Part shown: positions 18,475-27,049 of the stretch, in pieces
Numbering within the stretch: the stretch's first letter is position 1
Layout of the letters: the number at the start of each line of letters is the position of its first letter
Origin: Ensifer sp. MPMI2T
GTDB lineage: Bacteria; Pseudomonadota; Alphaproteobacteria; Rhizobiales; Rhizobiaceae
Reading direction: 5' to 3'
NCBI RefSeq assembly: GCF_004827385.1
Contig: NZ_SRXN01000006.1
Span: 217,849 to 281,848, forward strand
Length of the DNA: 64,000 bases
Notes under the pieces: generated by a model
What the model was told of the DNA's origin: nothing
What the model saw: the letters and a program-made list of their open reading frames with translations, nothing else
Database searches by the model: none
Made by a program: the position numbers and the translations under genes

Positions 18475-19500
18475 ATGAGAATAGTGAGCGCGGAACAGCG
18501 TCTGTTTGCCTTCTACCTTGTGCCGGAATTCACGATGCTGGCGTTCTCTTCCGCGGTCGAGGCCCTGCGGTTGGCGAACGCAGTCGTCGGTTACGAAGCT
18601 TACTCCTGGCGCGTGGTCTCTTCCGACGGCGCCAAGGTCCGCGCGAGCTGCGGTCTCACGCTTGAAGCCGACAATTCGGTAGCGGTTGAACGCCAGCATC
18701 TCACCAGCCGGCTACGCCCCTCGGTGTCCGTCATTTGCGGAGGGAAGTACGTGGAGCGCCACATCGACCGTGCGGCCGATGCGTGGCTGCGCGAATGTCG
18801 TAATCGTGGCGTCGCCGTCGCGGGGCTGTGCACGGGTGCCCATGTCCTGGCGAGAGCCGGACTGCTCGACGAGAGGAAATGCGCGATTCATTGGGAGAAC
18901 CAACCCGGATTTGTCGAGCGCTTTGGCGCGGCAAACGCCAGCAGTGGAATCTACGAGGTCGACGGTAACATTTATACCTGCGCCGGCGGGGCCGCTTCCT
19001 TCGACATGATGCTGCACATCATTGGCCGCGATTTCGACGAGAGCGTTGTGAGCGGCATATGCGAACTCGCGCTTGTCGACCGCGTGCGCGAACCCGGGGA
19101 GCGGCAGCGCCTTCCCTTCGCCCAACGCATCGGGGTTCGAGATCCCATCGTGTTGAAGCTGGTCGAGAAGATGGAGAAGAGCCTGACCGAGCCGATGCAA
19201 GTGGAAGAGCTTACCGCTTCAATTGGCCTCTCACGGCGCCAGGTCGAGCGGCTGTTCCGCAACGAGCTGCGCTGTTCGCCGGCGCGCTATTATTTGAAGC
19301 TCCGTCTCGAGCGCGCCCAGTTGCTGCTGGTACAGTCAACGATGCCTGTCGTGGAAGTCGCTATCGCCTGTGGCTTTGTGTCAGCTTCGCATTTCTCCAA
19401 ATGCTACCGCGAGACGTTTGGGTGTTCGCCGCAGGAAGCGCGGGGCCGCATCATGAGAATGCCGGCGGCGCGCCCGGCCGAATGTGCGTCGGCCGCGTAA
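18475..19500 (+). CDS. GlxA-family AraC-type regulator, GbdR-like
   Basis: 341-residue regulator with the same two-part architecture as its divergent neighbour but clearly different in sequence. The N-terminal part (FTMLAFSSAVEALRLAN, AVAGLCTGAHVLARAGLLD, CAGGAASFDMMLHII) and the C-terminal AraC domain (MQVEELTASIGLSRRQVERL, ACGFVSASHFSKCYRE) resemble GbdR, the activator of choline/glycine betaine/dimethylglycine catabolism in Pseudomonas. ATG 18475 has GGGAG eight bases upstream; an in-frame GTG at 18361 would add 38 residues without a ribosome site. The next gene, convergent, is a betaine-type BCCT carrier, which supports a betaine-related role. Confidence 0.85.
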   Translation: MRIVSAEQRLFAFYLVPEFTMLAFSSAVEALRLANAVVGYEAYSWRVVSSDGAKVRASCGLTLEADNSVAVERQHLTSRLRPSVSVICGGKYVERHIDRAADAWLRECRNRGVAVAGLCTGAHVLARAGLLDERKCAIHWENQPGFVERFGAANASSGIYEVDGNIYTCAGGAASFDMMLHIIGRDFDESVVSGICELALVDRVREPGERQRLPFAQRIGVRDPIVLKLVEKMEKSLTEPMQVEELTASIGLSRRQVERLFRNELRCSPARYYLKLRLERAQLLLVQSTMPVVEVAIACGFVSASHFSKCYRETFGCSPQEARGRIMRMPAARPAECASAA

Positions 19501-19584
19501 CGCATCCTCCACGTCGCAGATTACGCCACGGCAAGTAGTCCAACAGGCCCGACGAAAACCCGTGATCTTTTCGCATTTTAGTTG

Positions 19585-19623
19585 AGCTGCAGCGTCGGCC
19601 CCCTCGGGACCGACGCTGCAGCT
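19585..19623. terminator. Strong hairpin between convergent genes, probable bidirectional terminator
   Basis: A perfect 14-base inverted repeat (AGCTGCAGCGTCGG and its complement) with an 11-base loop lies between the stop of the GbdR-like gene and the stop of the BCCT gene. There is no long T-run on either side, so the terminator reading rests on position and stem strength. Confidence 0.6.
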
Positions 19624-19636
19624 GACCGATCTCAAT

Positions 19637-21229
19637 TCACGACACTGCTTCAGATGCAAGCCCGGACGCTTCGACATCTCCCGTCCGCGGCGTCGCGGAT
19701 GTTGGCACCGGACGTCGCGCCCTTCCTTCTTCGAGCTCATCGAGAAGGGCGTGCCATAGCGAAATGCAAAGCCCGATCATCACCAGCAGGAAAGGTGCGG
19801 CAGCGATGATCGATGCGGTCTGGAGGCCCTGAAGCCCGCCCATGACCAGAAGCACCGCGGCCGAGGCACCGGCAAGCACGCCCCAAAGGACGACAACGCC
19901 AGGCTTTGGCTCCAGCGCGCCGCGCGATGAGAGCATTCCCATTACGACCGCGCCTGCATCCGCGCCCGAGATGAAGAAGATCGCGACCAGGAAAATGGCG
20001 GTCAAGGATGTCAGCCATGCAAATGGATACTGCGCCAGAAGGGTAAAGAGCGAGACTGCAGCGCCCTCCTTGGTAACGGCCTCGACAATCCCGCCGGCGC
20101 CGAAGAGTTCGGAATGAAGCGCCGTGCCGCCCATGATCGTGAACCAGATGAAGGTGACGCCGCTCGGGATCAGGATCACGCCGGTCACGAACTCCTTGAT
20201 CGTGCGACCGCGTGAGATCCGCGCGATGAACACGCCGACGAAGGGCGCCCAGGATACCCACCAGGCCCAATAGAAAATGGTCCAACTGCCGAGCCATTTG
20301 CCGTCGCTAAAGGCGGCCGTACGCAATGACATGGACACGAGGTCGCTCAGATAGAAGCCCAGCGATTCCGTAAACGTGTTGAACATGAAGATCGTTGGCC
20401 CGATGAACACCAGGAAGATGAGCAGCAGCATCGCGATGATCATGTTCATGTTGGAGAGGAACTGGATCCCCTTGCCCACGCCAGACACCGCCGAGAGTAT
20501 GAACAGCACCGTCATAACGCCGATAATGGTGAGCGCGATGGTGTTGGAAAGGCCTGTGCCCCAAAGAAAGTTCATACCGCTGTTGATCTGCTGTGCGCCG
20601 AGACCAAGCGAGGTGGCGGTTCCAAACAGTGTTGCAATCAGCGCAAGCACGTCGATCGCCTTGCCGATCGGCCCGCTCGCGGCATCGCCGAGAATCGGCG
20701 TAAAGGCAGCGGAAATCAGGTTCGATTTTCCCTTGCGGAAGGTGAAATAGGCGATGGCAAGGCCAACCACCGCGTAGATGGCCCAAGGATGAAGCGCCCA
20801 ATGGAAATAGGAATACTTCATCGCAACAAGGGCCGCCTCGAGGGTCCTCGGCTCGGCCTGCCCGTGGGGCGGTCCGGAAAAGTGGTATATCGGCTCCGCG
20901 ACGCCCCAGAACATCAGTCCGATGCCCATGCCGACGCTGAACATCATGCAGATCCACGAGGCCGTGCGGAACTCCGGGCGCTCGTCGTCCTGTCCAAGGC
21001 GGATCTTGCCGAAGCGGCTCGTGGCTAGGAACAGAGCGAAAACCAGGAAGCCGGCAGAAGAGACGACGAAGCCCCAGCCAAAGTCGGCGATGACGGCATC
21101 GAGAACCACCTTCGAGACCGAGGACAGGCTTTCGGGGAATACAGTCCCCCAGCCGACAAATCCCAGGATGATGAACATGGCCGGCCAGAATACAGCGGGG
21201 TCGATCCCACCAGGTCGTGATCGCTCCAT
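19637..21229 (-). CDS. BCCT-family betaine/choline/carnitine transporter
   Basis: Secondary inner-membrane carrier of 530 residues with 12 hydrophobic segments, importing a quaternary ammonium compound by sodium or proton symport. The family tryptophan motif is present as FYWAWWVSWAPFVG, and the glycine-rich unwound segment reads GMGIGLMFWGVAEP in the substrate-binding helix. GMGIG, with Met in the second position, is typical of glycine betaine carriers. The C-terminal tail is short, so osmotic activation like BetP is less likely; uptake for catabolism is a reasonable guess given the GbdR-like neighbour. ATG 21229 has GAGGAG 6 bases upstream. Confidence 0.9.
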   Translation of the reverse strand: MERSRPGGIDPAVFWPAMFIILGFVGWGTVFPESLSSVSKVVLDAVIADFGWGFVVSSAGFLVFALFLATSRFGKIRLGQDDERPEFRTASWICMMFSVGMGIGLMFWGVAEPIYHFSGPPHGQAEPRTLEAALVAMKYSYFHWALHPWAIYAVVGLAIAYFTFRKGKSNLISAAFTPILGDAASGPIGKAIDVLALIATLFGTATSLGLGAQQINSGMNFLWGTGLSNTIALTIIGVMTVLFILSAVSGVGKGIQFLSNMNMIIAMLLLIFLVFIGPTIFMFNTFTESLGFYLSDLVSMSLRTAAFSDGKWLGSWTIFYWAWWVSWAPFVGVFIARISRGRTIKEFVTGVILIPSGVTFIWFTIMGGTALHSELFGAGGIVEAVTKEGAAVSLFTLLAQYPFAWLTSLTAIFLVAIFFISGADAGAVVMGMLSSRGALEPKPGVVVLWGVLAGASAAVLLVMGGLQGLQTASIIAAAPFLLVMIGLCISLWHALLDELEEGRARRPVPTSATPRTGDVEASGLASEAVS

Positions 21230-21477
21230 TTTTTCTCCTCCTTCTTAACCTCCAGGCCGCCGGCGCCACCGGCGGATTCGCCTTTCATAAGGTCCCGTCC
21301 CGCAGATCGCGGCTCGAGATGCGGCAGAAACACGACGTTTTTGACATCCGTCAGTCCCGCGGGAGACCCTTAGAAATGCAACGTTCCGCCGATGAGCGTC
21401 CCTGTCGAAGCGCACGGCAAGCGCGCGCTCCGCTTCTCCCAGTCAGCGACGAGTCACCGGGTTGCGGGGCCTTGCAA

Positions 21478-22377
21478 TCAGGCAGCCTTGGTCATGGCCG
21501 CCAATACATCCGCCACCGTCTCGCCGAACGAGGACGGAGTCGGCACGATCGTGACGCCCGCGCCCTTGAGGATCTCGACCTTTTCCTGGGCCGATTCCCC
21601 GAAGGCGGAGATGATCGCGCCGGCATGGCCCATGCGGCGGCCCTTCGGTGCCGAAAGGCCGGCGATATAGGCGATCAGCGGCTTCTTCATGTGGTCCCGC
21701 GCCCAAAGCGCTGCTTCCGCCTCCTGGGGGCCGCCGATCTCGCCGATCATTAGAACCGCATCGGTGTCGGGGTCCTTCTCGAAGAGTTCCAGCATGTCCT
21801 TGAACGAGGATCCGTTGACCGGGTCGCCGCCGATGCCGACCGAGGTGGACACGCCGATGCCAAGCGCCTTCATCTGGCTTGCCGCCTCATAGCCGAGTGT
21901 GCCGGATCGGCCGACGATGCCGATGCGGCCCGGCAGGTAAATCGAACCCGGCATGATGCCCATGAGCGCCTCGCCCGGCGTGATCATGCCGGCGCAATTC
22001 GGGCCGATCAGCGTCATGCGATCCTCAAAGCGGTAACGCCGCATATATCGTTTGACTCTGGTCATGTCCTGGGAGGGAATGCCGTCGGTAATGCAGACGC
22101 AGAGCCGGATACCGGCATCCGCCGCCTCCATGATGGAGTCGGCAGCAAAGGGCGGCGGCACGAACACGATCGAAGCCTCCGCCCCGGTCTCCTGCACCGC
22201 GCCCTTCACCGTATTGAAGACCGGCAAGCCGAGATGGGTATGGCCGCCCTTTCCGGGCGTCACGCCGCCCACGACATTGGTGCCGTAGCGCTTCATGTCT
22301 TCCGCGTGGAAACTGCCAATCTTGCCGGTGAAGCCCTGCACGATGACGCGGGTGTTCTTGTCGAGAAGAATGGACAT
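21478..22377 (-). CDS. mtkB: Malate--CoA ligase (malate thiokinase) alpha subunit
   Basis: Alpha subunit of an ADP-forming acyl-CoA ligase, 299 residues, related to SucD. The CoA-binding N-terminal domain begins RVIVQGFTGKIG. The active-site His is H251 in GRRMGHAGA, which carries the phosphate. SucD-type genes normally sit beside the TCA cycle genes. Here the pair is in an operon with malyl-CoA lyase and serine-glyoxylate aminotransferase, which identifies malate as the substrate: malate + CoA + ATP to malyl-CoA. It is the last gene of the operon, 13 bases after mtkA. Confidence 0.9.
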   Translation of the reverse strand: MSILLDKNTRVIVQGFTGKIGSFHAEDMKRYGTNVVGGVTPGKGGHTHLGLPVFNTVKGAVQETGAEASIVFVPPPFAADSIMEAADAGIRLCVCITDGIPSQDMTRVKRYMRRYRFEDRMTLIGPNCAGMITPGEALMGIMPGSIYLPGRIGIVGRSGTLGYEAASQMKALGIGVSTSVGIGGDPVNGSSFKDMLELFEKDPDTDAVLMIGEIGGPQEAEAALWARDHMKKPLIAYIAGLSAPKGRRMGHAGAIISAFGESAQEKVEILKGAGVTIVPTPSSFGETVADVLAAMTKAA

Positions 22378-22390
22378 GTCTCGGACTCCC

Positions 22391-23575
22391 TCAAGCAGCC
22401 TTGGTGGCGGTGTAGGAACGCCATGCGCCGACCGCCTTTTCGGCGGCTTCCGCCAGCGTTTCCGCGATGATGATGTTCTCGCCGGACTCTGCGAGGATGC
22501 GCCGCCCCTCTTCCATATTGGTGCCGGAGAGGCGGACTACTAGCGGAACCGGCACGCCGACTTCGCGCAATGCCTTGATCACGCCCTCTGCCACCCAGTC
22601 GCAGCGGTTGATGCCGGCAAAGATGTTGACGAGGATCGTCTCAACGTTCTTGTCCCTGAGTACGGCGCGGAACGATTTCGCTACGCGCTCAGGCGAAGCA
22701 CCACCTCCGATATCGAGAAAGTTCGCAGGCTCGCCGCCGGCGATCTTGATCATGTCCATAGTCGCCATCGCCAGGCCCGCACCGTTGATGATGCAGCCGA
22801 TATTGCCGTCGAGGCCGACATAGGAGAGGCCGCGATCGGATGCGTAGGTTTCCCGCGGATCCTCCTGGCTCTTGTCGCGCATCTCCGCGATCTGAGGCCG
22901 GCGGAAGAGCGCGTTCTCGTCGAAGCTCATCTTGGCGTCGAGGGCCACGAGGTCACCTCGGCGGGTCACCACCAGCGGATTGATCTCCAGCATCGAGGCA
23001 TCATAGTCGACGAAAGCGCGGTAGCAGCCCATAAGCGTCTGCGTGGCACGGCCGACAAGGGCATTGTCGATTCCGAGGCCGAAGGCGATCTCGCGCGCTT
23101 GGAAATCTTGCATGCCGACGCCCGGATCGACGGTGGCGCGGATGATCGAGTCGGGTTCGGCCTCGGCGATCTCCTCGATCTCCATGCCGCCCGAGGACGA
23201 CGCGACGATCATGATGCGCTCGGATTTGCGGTCGAGCACGAAGCCGAGATAGATCTCGCGTTCGATGTCCATCGCTTCCTCGACATAGAGACGGCTGACC
23301 AGCTTGCCCTGCGGTCCGGTCTGGTGCGTCACCAGCTTGGCGCCGAGCATGGCGTCGGCAGCCTCGGCGATCTCATGATCGGACGAGCAGAGCTTGATGC
23401 CGCCCGCCTTGCCGCGCGCGCCGGAATGGATCTGCGCCTTCACGACCCAGCGGTCGCCGCCGATCTCGCTTGCGCGATAGGCAGCCTGTTCGGGGCTGTA
23501 GGCCAGCCCGCCGCGTGGAATATGGATCTGGTAGCGCGATAGAAGTTCCTTGGCCTGGTATTCGTGGATGTCCAT
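22391..23575 (-). CDS. mtkA: Malate--CoA ligase (malate thiokinase) beta subunit
   Basis: Beta subunit, 394 residues, with an N-terminal ATP-grasp domain ([17 protein letters not shown] start, [24 protein letters not shown] metal site) and a C-terminal ligase domain with [14 protein letters not shown] and [15 protein letters not shown]. The overall plan is that of SucC. Pairing with the alpha subunit and linkage to mcl and sgaA assign it to malyl-CoA formation, the step that splits C4 acids into C2 units in the serine cycle. It follows mcl by 12 bases in the same operon. Confidence 0.9.
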   Translation of the reverse strand: MDIHEYQAKELLSRYQIHIPRGGLAYSPEQAAYRASEIGGDRWVVKAQIHSGARGKAGGIKLCSSDHEIAEAADAMLGAKLVTHQTGPQGKLVSRLYVEEAMDIEREIYLGFVLDRKSERIMIVASSSGGMEIEEIAEAEPDSIIRATVDPGVGMQDFQAREIAFGLGIDNALVGRATQTLMGCYRAFVDYDASMLEINPLVVTRRGDLVALDAKMSFDENALFRRPQIAEMRDKSQEDPRETYASDRGLSYVGLDGNIGCIINGAGLAMATMDMIKIAGGEPANFLDIGGGASPERVAKSFRAVLRDKNVETILVNIFAGINRCDWVAEGVIKALREVGVPVPLVVRLSGTNMEEGRRILAESGENIIIAETLAEAAEKAVGAWRSYTATKAA

Positions 23576-23587
23576 GTCTGCCCTCCC

Positions 23588-24529
23588 TCAGCGGCTGGCG
23601 ATGATTGCTTCATGGGTGGCGAGCACGTTGCGTGCCATGCGTTCGGATGCGGCGTCGATCATCTTGCCGTCGAGCGAAGCCGCGCCCTTGCCCTGGCTCT
23701 CGGCGAGCCTCAGCGCGTCGATGATGCGGCGGGCGCGATCGACCTCCTTCTCGGGTGGGGAGAAGATGTCGTTGGCAAGCGCGATCTGGCTCGGATGGAT
23801 GGCCCATTTGCCCTCGATCCCGAGCGCGGCGGCACGGCGGGCGGCAGCCTTGTAGCCCTCGGGATCGGAGAAGTCGCCGAAGGGTCCGTCAATGGCGCGC
23901 AGTCCATAGGCACGGCATGCGACCGTCATGCGCGACAGGCCGAAGTGCCATTGGTCGCCGGGGTAATCCGGGTTGAGGCCGCCGATATTGACCGTGCGGG
24001 CCTTGAGACTCGCGGCATAGTCGGCGACGCCGAAATGCAGCGCTTCGAGGCGACCGCCAAAGGAGGCGATGGCTTCGACGTTGGCCATACCGAGCGCTGT
24101 CTCAATCAGCGCCTCGAGGCCGACGCGGGTCTTGTAGCCCTTGGCAATCTCGATCTGGTTGACCATGGCTTCGACCATGTAGAGATCGGCAGGCACGCCG
24201 ACCTTCGGCACGAGCAGCGTGTCGATCCGGTCACCCGCCTGTTCCATCAGGTCAACGACGTCACGATACATGTAGTGGGTGTCGAGGCCGTTGATGCGGA
24301 CGGAGATGGTCTTGCCGCGACCGCGCCAGTCGATTTGATTGAGCGCCGCGACGATGTTGGCACGCGCACGCTCCTTGTCCGGCGGCGCCACGGCATCCTC
24401 GATATCGAGGAAAATGTAGTCGGCCTCCGAATTGGCCGCCTTCTCGATCATCTCCGGGTTCGAGCCCGGAACCGCGAGTTCGCTGCGCTGCAGGCGGAGC
24501 CGGCGGAGATGGTTTATCGTATGGCTCAT
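23588..24529 (-). CDS. mcl: L-malyl-CoA / beta-methylmalyl-CoA lyase
   Basis: HpcH/HpaI/citrate lyase beta family enzyme of 313 residues that cleaves malyl-CoA to glyoxylate and acetyl-CoA. Family marks are RSELAVPGSNPEMIEKA, the metal-site YIFLDIEDAVAPPDK, RINGLDTHYMYRD and a C-terminal GKWAIHPSQIALANDIF. The start MSHTINHL has GAGAG seven bases upstream; an 108-codon upstream frame has low-complexity Arg-rich sequence and is rejected. It lies between sgaA and mtkA with gaps of 20 and 12 bases, a single operon. Confidence 0.92.
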   Translation of the reverse strand: MSHTINHLRRLRLQRSELAVPGSNPEMIEKAANSEADYIFLDIEDAVAPPDKERARANIVAALNQIDWRGRGKTISVRINGLDTHYMYRDVVDLMEQAGDRIDTLLVPKVGVPADLYMVEAMVNQIEIAKGYKTRVGLEALIETALGMANVEAIASFGGRLEALHFGVADYAASLKARTVNIGGLNPDYPGDQWHFGLSRMTVACRAYGLRAIDGPFGDFSDPEGYKAAARRAAALGIEGKWAIHPSQIALANDIFSPPEKEVDRARRIIDALRLAESQGKGAASLDGKMIDAASERMARNVLATHEAIIASR

Positions 24530-24549
24530 GAATGTCTCTCCTCTCCTGT

Positions 24550-25740
24550 TCAGGCCGCCTTGGCGGTTGCCGTCGCAGCCGCGGAACGGAACTGTTTGAT
24601 CGCGGCGCCGACGCCGGAACCGGGCTCGATCGCTACGCCGCAATCGAGCAGCGTCAGTTCGGCTGCCGAGAGCGCGCCGAGCACCATCACCTCGTTCAGC
24701 GATCCCAGATGGCCGATGCGGAAGACCTTGCCCGCCACCTTGCTGAGCCCGCTGCCGAGCGAGGTATTGTAGGTGCGATAGGCATGGCGGATGACCTCGG
24801 CGCCATCGATCCCTTCCGGCAGCCGGACCGCCGATACCGTGTCGGAATGCCACTTAGGCTCGGTCGCGCAGAGCTTGAGCCCCCAAGCGGAGACCGCGGC
24901 CCGGACGCCATTGGCGAGATGGTGGTGACGCACGAAGATATTTTCGAGGCCTTCCTCGAAGATCACATCAAGCGCGGCACGTAGGCCCCGCAGGAGCTGC
25001 GTCGGCGGCGTATAGGGAAAGTAGCCGGTGTCGTTGGTCTTGATCATGTCCTCGAAGGAGAAGTAGCAGCGCATGTGACGCGCGGTCTTCGCCGCTTCCA
25101 GGGCCTTCTGGCTGACCGAGAGGAAACCGAGGCCGGCGGGCAGCATGAAGCCTTTCTGCGAGCCGGAGACGGCGCAGTCGACGCCCCATTCGTCCTGACG
25201 AAAATCGATGGAGCCGATCGAGGACACACCGTCGACGAAGAGCAGCGCCGGATGGCCGCAAGCATCGAGCGCCGCGCGAACGGCCGCGACGTCCGAGGTC
25301 ACGCCGGTTGCAGTTTCGTTATGCGTGACGAAGACGGCCTTGATCCTGTGCGCCTTGTCGGCGGCGAGCCGCTCGGCATAGAGCTCGACCGGCACGCCCG
25401 TTCCCCATTCCCTGTCGAGGCAATCGACCTCGAAACCGAGGCGCTCGGCCATATCGACCCAGAGATGAGAGAACTGACCGAAGCGGCTCATCAGTACCCG
25501 GTCGCCCGGGGATAGCACGTTGGTCATCGCCGCTTCCCACGCGCCAGTGCCCGACGAAGGAAAGACGAAGACGCGACCGTTCTGGTTCTTGAAGACCTTC
25601 TTCAAGTCGGCGAAGAGCGGCAGCGTCAGCTCCGGAAATCGCGGGGAGCGCATGTCTTCCAGCGGCAGGTTCATGGCCTGGCGAACCTGCTCGGGAATGT
25701 TGGTGGGGCCGGGAATGAAGAGATGATTGTAGCCTGACAT
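24550..25740 (-). CDS. sgaA: Serine--glyoxylate aminotransferase
   Basis: PLP enzyme of 396 residues that transfers the amino group of serine to glyoxylate, giving hydroxypyruvate and glycine. Class V fold: FIPGPTNIPEQVRQAM at the start, PSSGTGAWEAA, FVDGVSSIGSIDF and Schiff-base K196 in SGSQKGFMLPAG. It is the first gene of the sgaA-mcl-mtkA-mtkB operon and consumes the glyoxylate made by Mcl, closing the serine-cycle link. The C-terminal Ala/Lys-rich tail is unstructured. The control region upstream holds a palindrome described separately. Confidence 0.93.
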   Translation of the reverse strand: MSGYNHLFIPGPTNIPEQVRQAMNLPLEDMRSPRFPELTLPLFADLKKVFKNQNGRVFVFPSSGTGAWEAAMTNVLSPGDRVLMSRFGQFSHLWVDMAERLGFEVDCLDREWGTGVPVELYAERLAADKAHRIKAVFVTHNETATGVTSDVAAVRAALDACGHPALLFVDGVSSIGSIDFRQDEWGVDCAVSGSQKGFMLPAGLGFLSVSQKALEAAKTARHMRCYFSFEDMIKTNDTGYFPYTPPTQLLRGLRAALDVIFEEGLENIFVRHHHLANGVRAAVSAWGLKLCATEPKWHSDTVSAVRLPEGIDGAEVIRHAYRTYNTSLGSGLSKVAGKVFRIGHLGSLNEVMVLGALSAAELTLLDCGVAIEPGSGVGAAIKQFRSAAATATAKAA

Positions 25741-26056
25741 GGATCCTCCAGTGACTGCGGACGGGATTTGATTGCCGCGCTTAGGCTGCCTTTCGGGCGA
25801 TCACCGCACAACACTCGCTCAGGCAGAAAGGATTGCCGGACGGGCAGCGCAATTTCGGCCCGAGCGGGTGGCAGTTTCGGAGGGTGGGTAGGTATTCCCT
25901 ACCCGGAAAGCCAGTCCTGGCGAAAGATGCTCGACGCTCGACACGTGGCTGGCCCGCCACCAGCTCGGAACGAAGCTCATGCTGATGACGCGTGAAGCAC
26001 CAGTGGCGCACAGGGATTATCGGCGCCTATCGCCGGTTCCGGGATGAAAACTGCGC
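25741..26056. promoter_or_regulatory. Control region of the serine-cycle operon with GGGTAGG/CCTACCC palindrome
   Basis: No gene is seen in these 316 bases between sgaA and the LuxR-type gene, both on the minus strand. At 25886-25904 there is a perfect palindrome, GGGTAGG-N5-CCTACCC, about 150 bases upstream of the sgaA start. LuxR/NarL-type regulators often bind such dyads, so it is a candidate site for the regulator encoded next door. No promoter is called because no convincing -35/-10 pair was found. Confidence 0.45.
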
Positions 26057-26698
26057 TTATGTTTGGATGCGCCGCCGTTCCTTGGCATAGATCGCGACCG
26101 CCATCGCCCGGTTCCGGACCTGGAGCTTGTCGTAGAGATTCTTGAGGTGATATTTCACGGTGTTTTCGGATATGCCGGTCCGCGCTGCGATCTGCGTATT
26201 GCTCCAACCGTCGGCCAGCATGGACAAAAGCTCGTTCTCACGGGACGTGAGTTGCGAAAACGGTGAATGCGGCACCTTCGCCAGAACGGTATAAGGGATA
26301 CAAATGCGCCCTTTCATCACGGCCGTGAGCGTGGCGAAAAGGATCTCCGGATCTTCGAACTGATAACAAAGCCCATTTACGCCCAGCCGGATTGTTTCGC
26401 TGACGACGGCCGGGTTGTGGCTTTCAGCGAAGAGCACGATCCTCGGGTCGAAACCGAGCCGTTCCAGGTCGGCGAGCACATCTGGCGCCTCCGCGTCAAC
26501 GAGTTGCCAGCTAAGCAACACGCAATCCGCTTCGACCGAGCCAAGCTTCTCGCATAATTCCGCAGACGAGCTGGCGGTGCCGACGATCGAGAACTTGGTG
26601 TTCTCCGAAAAGAGCCCGCGCAGTGCCGCAATGACAAGTGGATTGCGCTCTGCAATCAGCACGCGTCCTCCGGCCTCCTGCGGTGTCAGTATCACCAT
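26057..26698 (-). CDS. LuxR/NarL-family regulator with degenerate receiver domain
   Basis: 213-residue response-regulator-like protein. The C-terminal GerE helix-turn-helix is intact: LTSRENELLSMLADGWSNTQ and ISENTVKYHLKNLYDKLQVR. The N-terminal domain has a receiver fold but lacks the phosphorylation site: the strand that normally ends in the acceptor Asp reads DCVLLSWQL, with S63 in that place, and the acidic pair reads ER. It therefore probably works without phosphotransfer. ATG 26698 is preferred because AGGA lies eight bases upstream; ATG 26713 has none. It is placed upstream of the serine-cycle operon on the same strand, a likely regulator of it. Confidence 0.87.
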   Translation of the reverse strand: MVILTPQEAGGRVLIAERNPLVIAALRGLFSENTKFSIVGTASSSAELCEKLGSVEADCVLLSWQLVDAEAPDVLADLERLGFDPRIVLFAESHNPAVVSETIRLGVNGLCYQFEDPEILFATLTAVMKGRICIPYTVLAKVPHSPFSQLTSRENELLSMLADGWSNTQIAARTGISENTVKYHLKNLYDKLQVRNRAMAVAIYAKERRRIQT

Positions 26699-27049
26699 GC
26701 GCCATATCCTCATTTGACGCTGACAGCCCCGATTTCAGCGGCCGAAACCTATCACTCCCGTCCATTTTGGTTTTTTCGACCAGCGACGAAACTTGGCTTA
26801 TTCGCTCACTAGACCGGGCCGCCCTCTGTGACCGAGGGCGGATCAGTCGAGCGCCTTCAGGCTCAGTATACTTCAGGCTCTCTTGACCATTTTGTATTGG
26901 CCAACGTGAAATCAGCTCGTTCGAGGCCATGCTGAAACGCTGGCGGGCGAGCTGGAAATGCCTGTCCTCAACCATATGTTTGATCGTATAACTGATCCGC
27001 ACTGCACTCGTCCCCCTTTCAGACCTTTGTCCGACCCCCGGAGAGTTCA
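26699..27049. other. Divergent intergenic region between LuxR-type gene and CDC48 gene
   Basis: No gene seen in 351 bases. A GC-rich hairpin, CCGCCCTC-N7-GAGGGCGG, lies at 26819-26841. It has no T-run and sits between divergent genes, so a terminator function is doubtful. Promoters of both flanking genes should be here, but no clear consensus was found. Confidence 0.4.
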
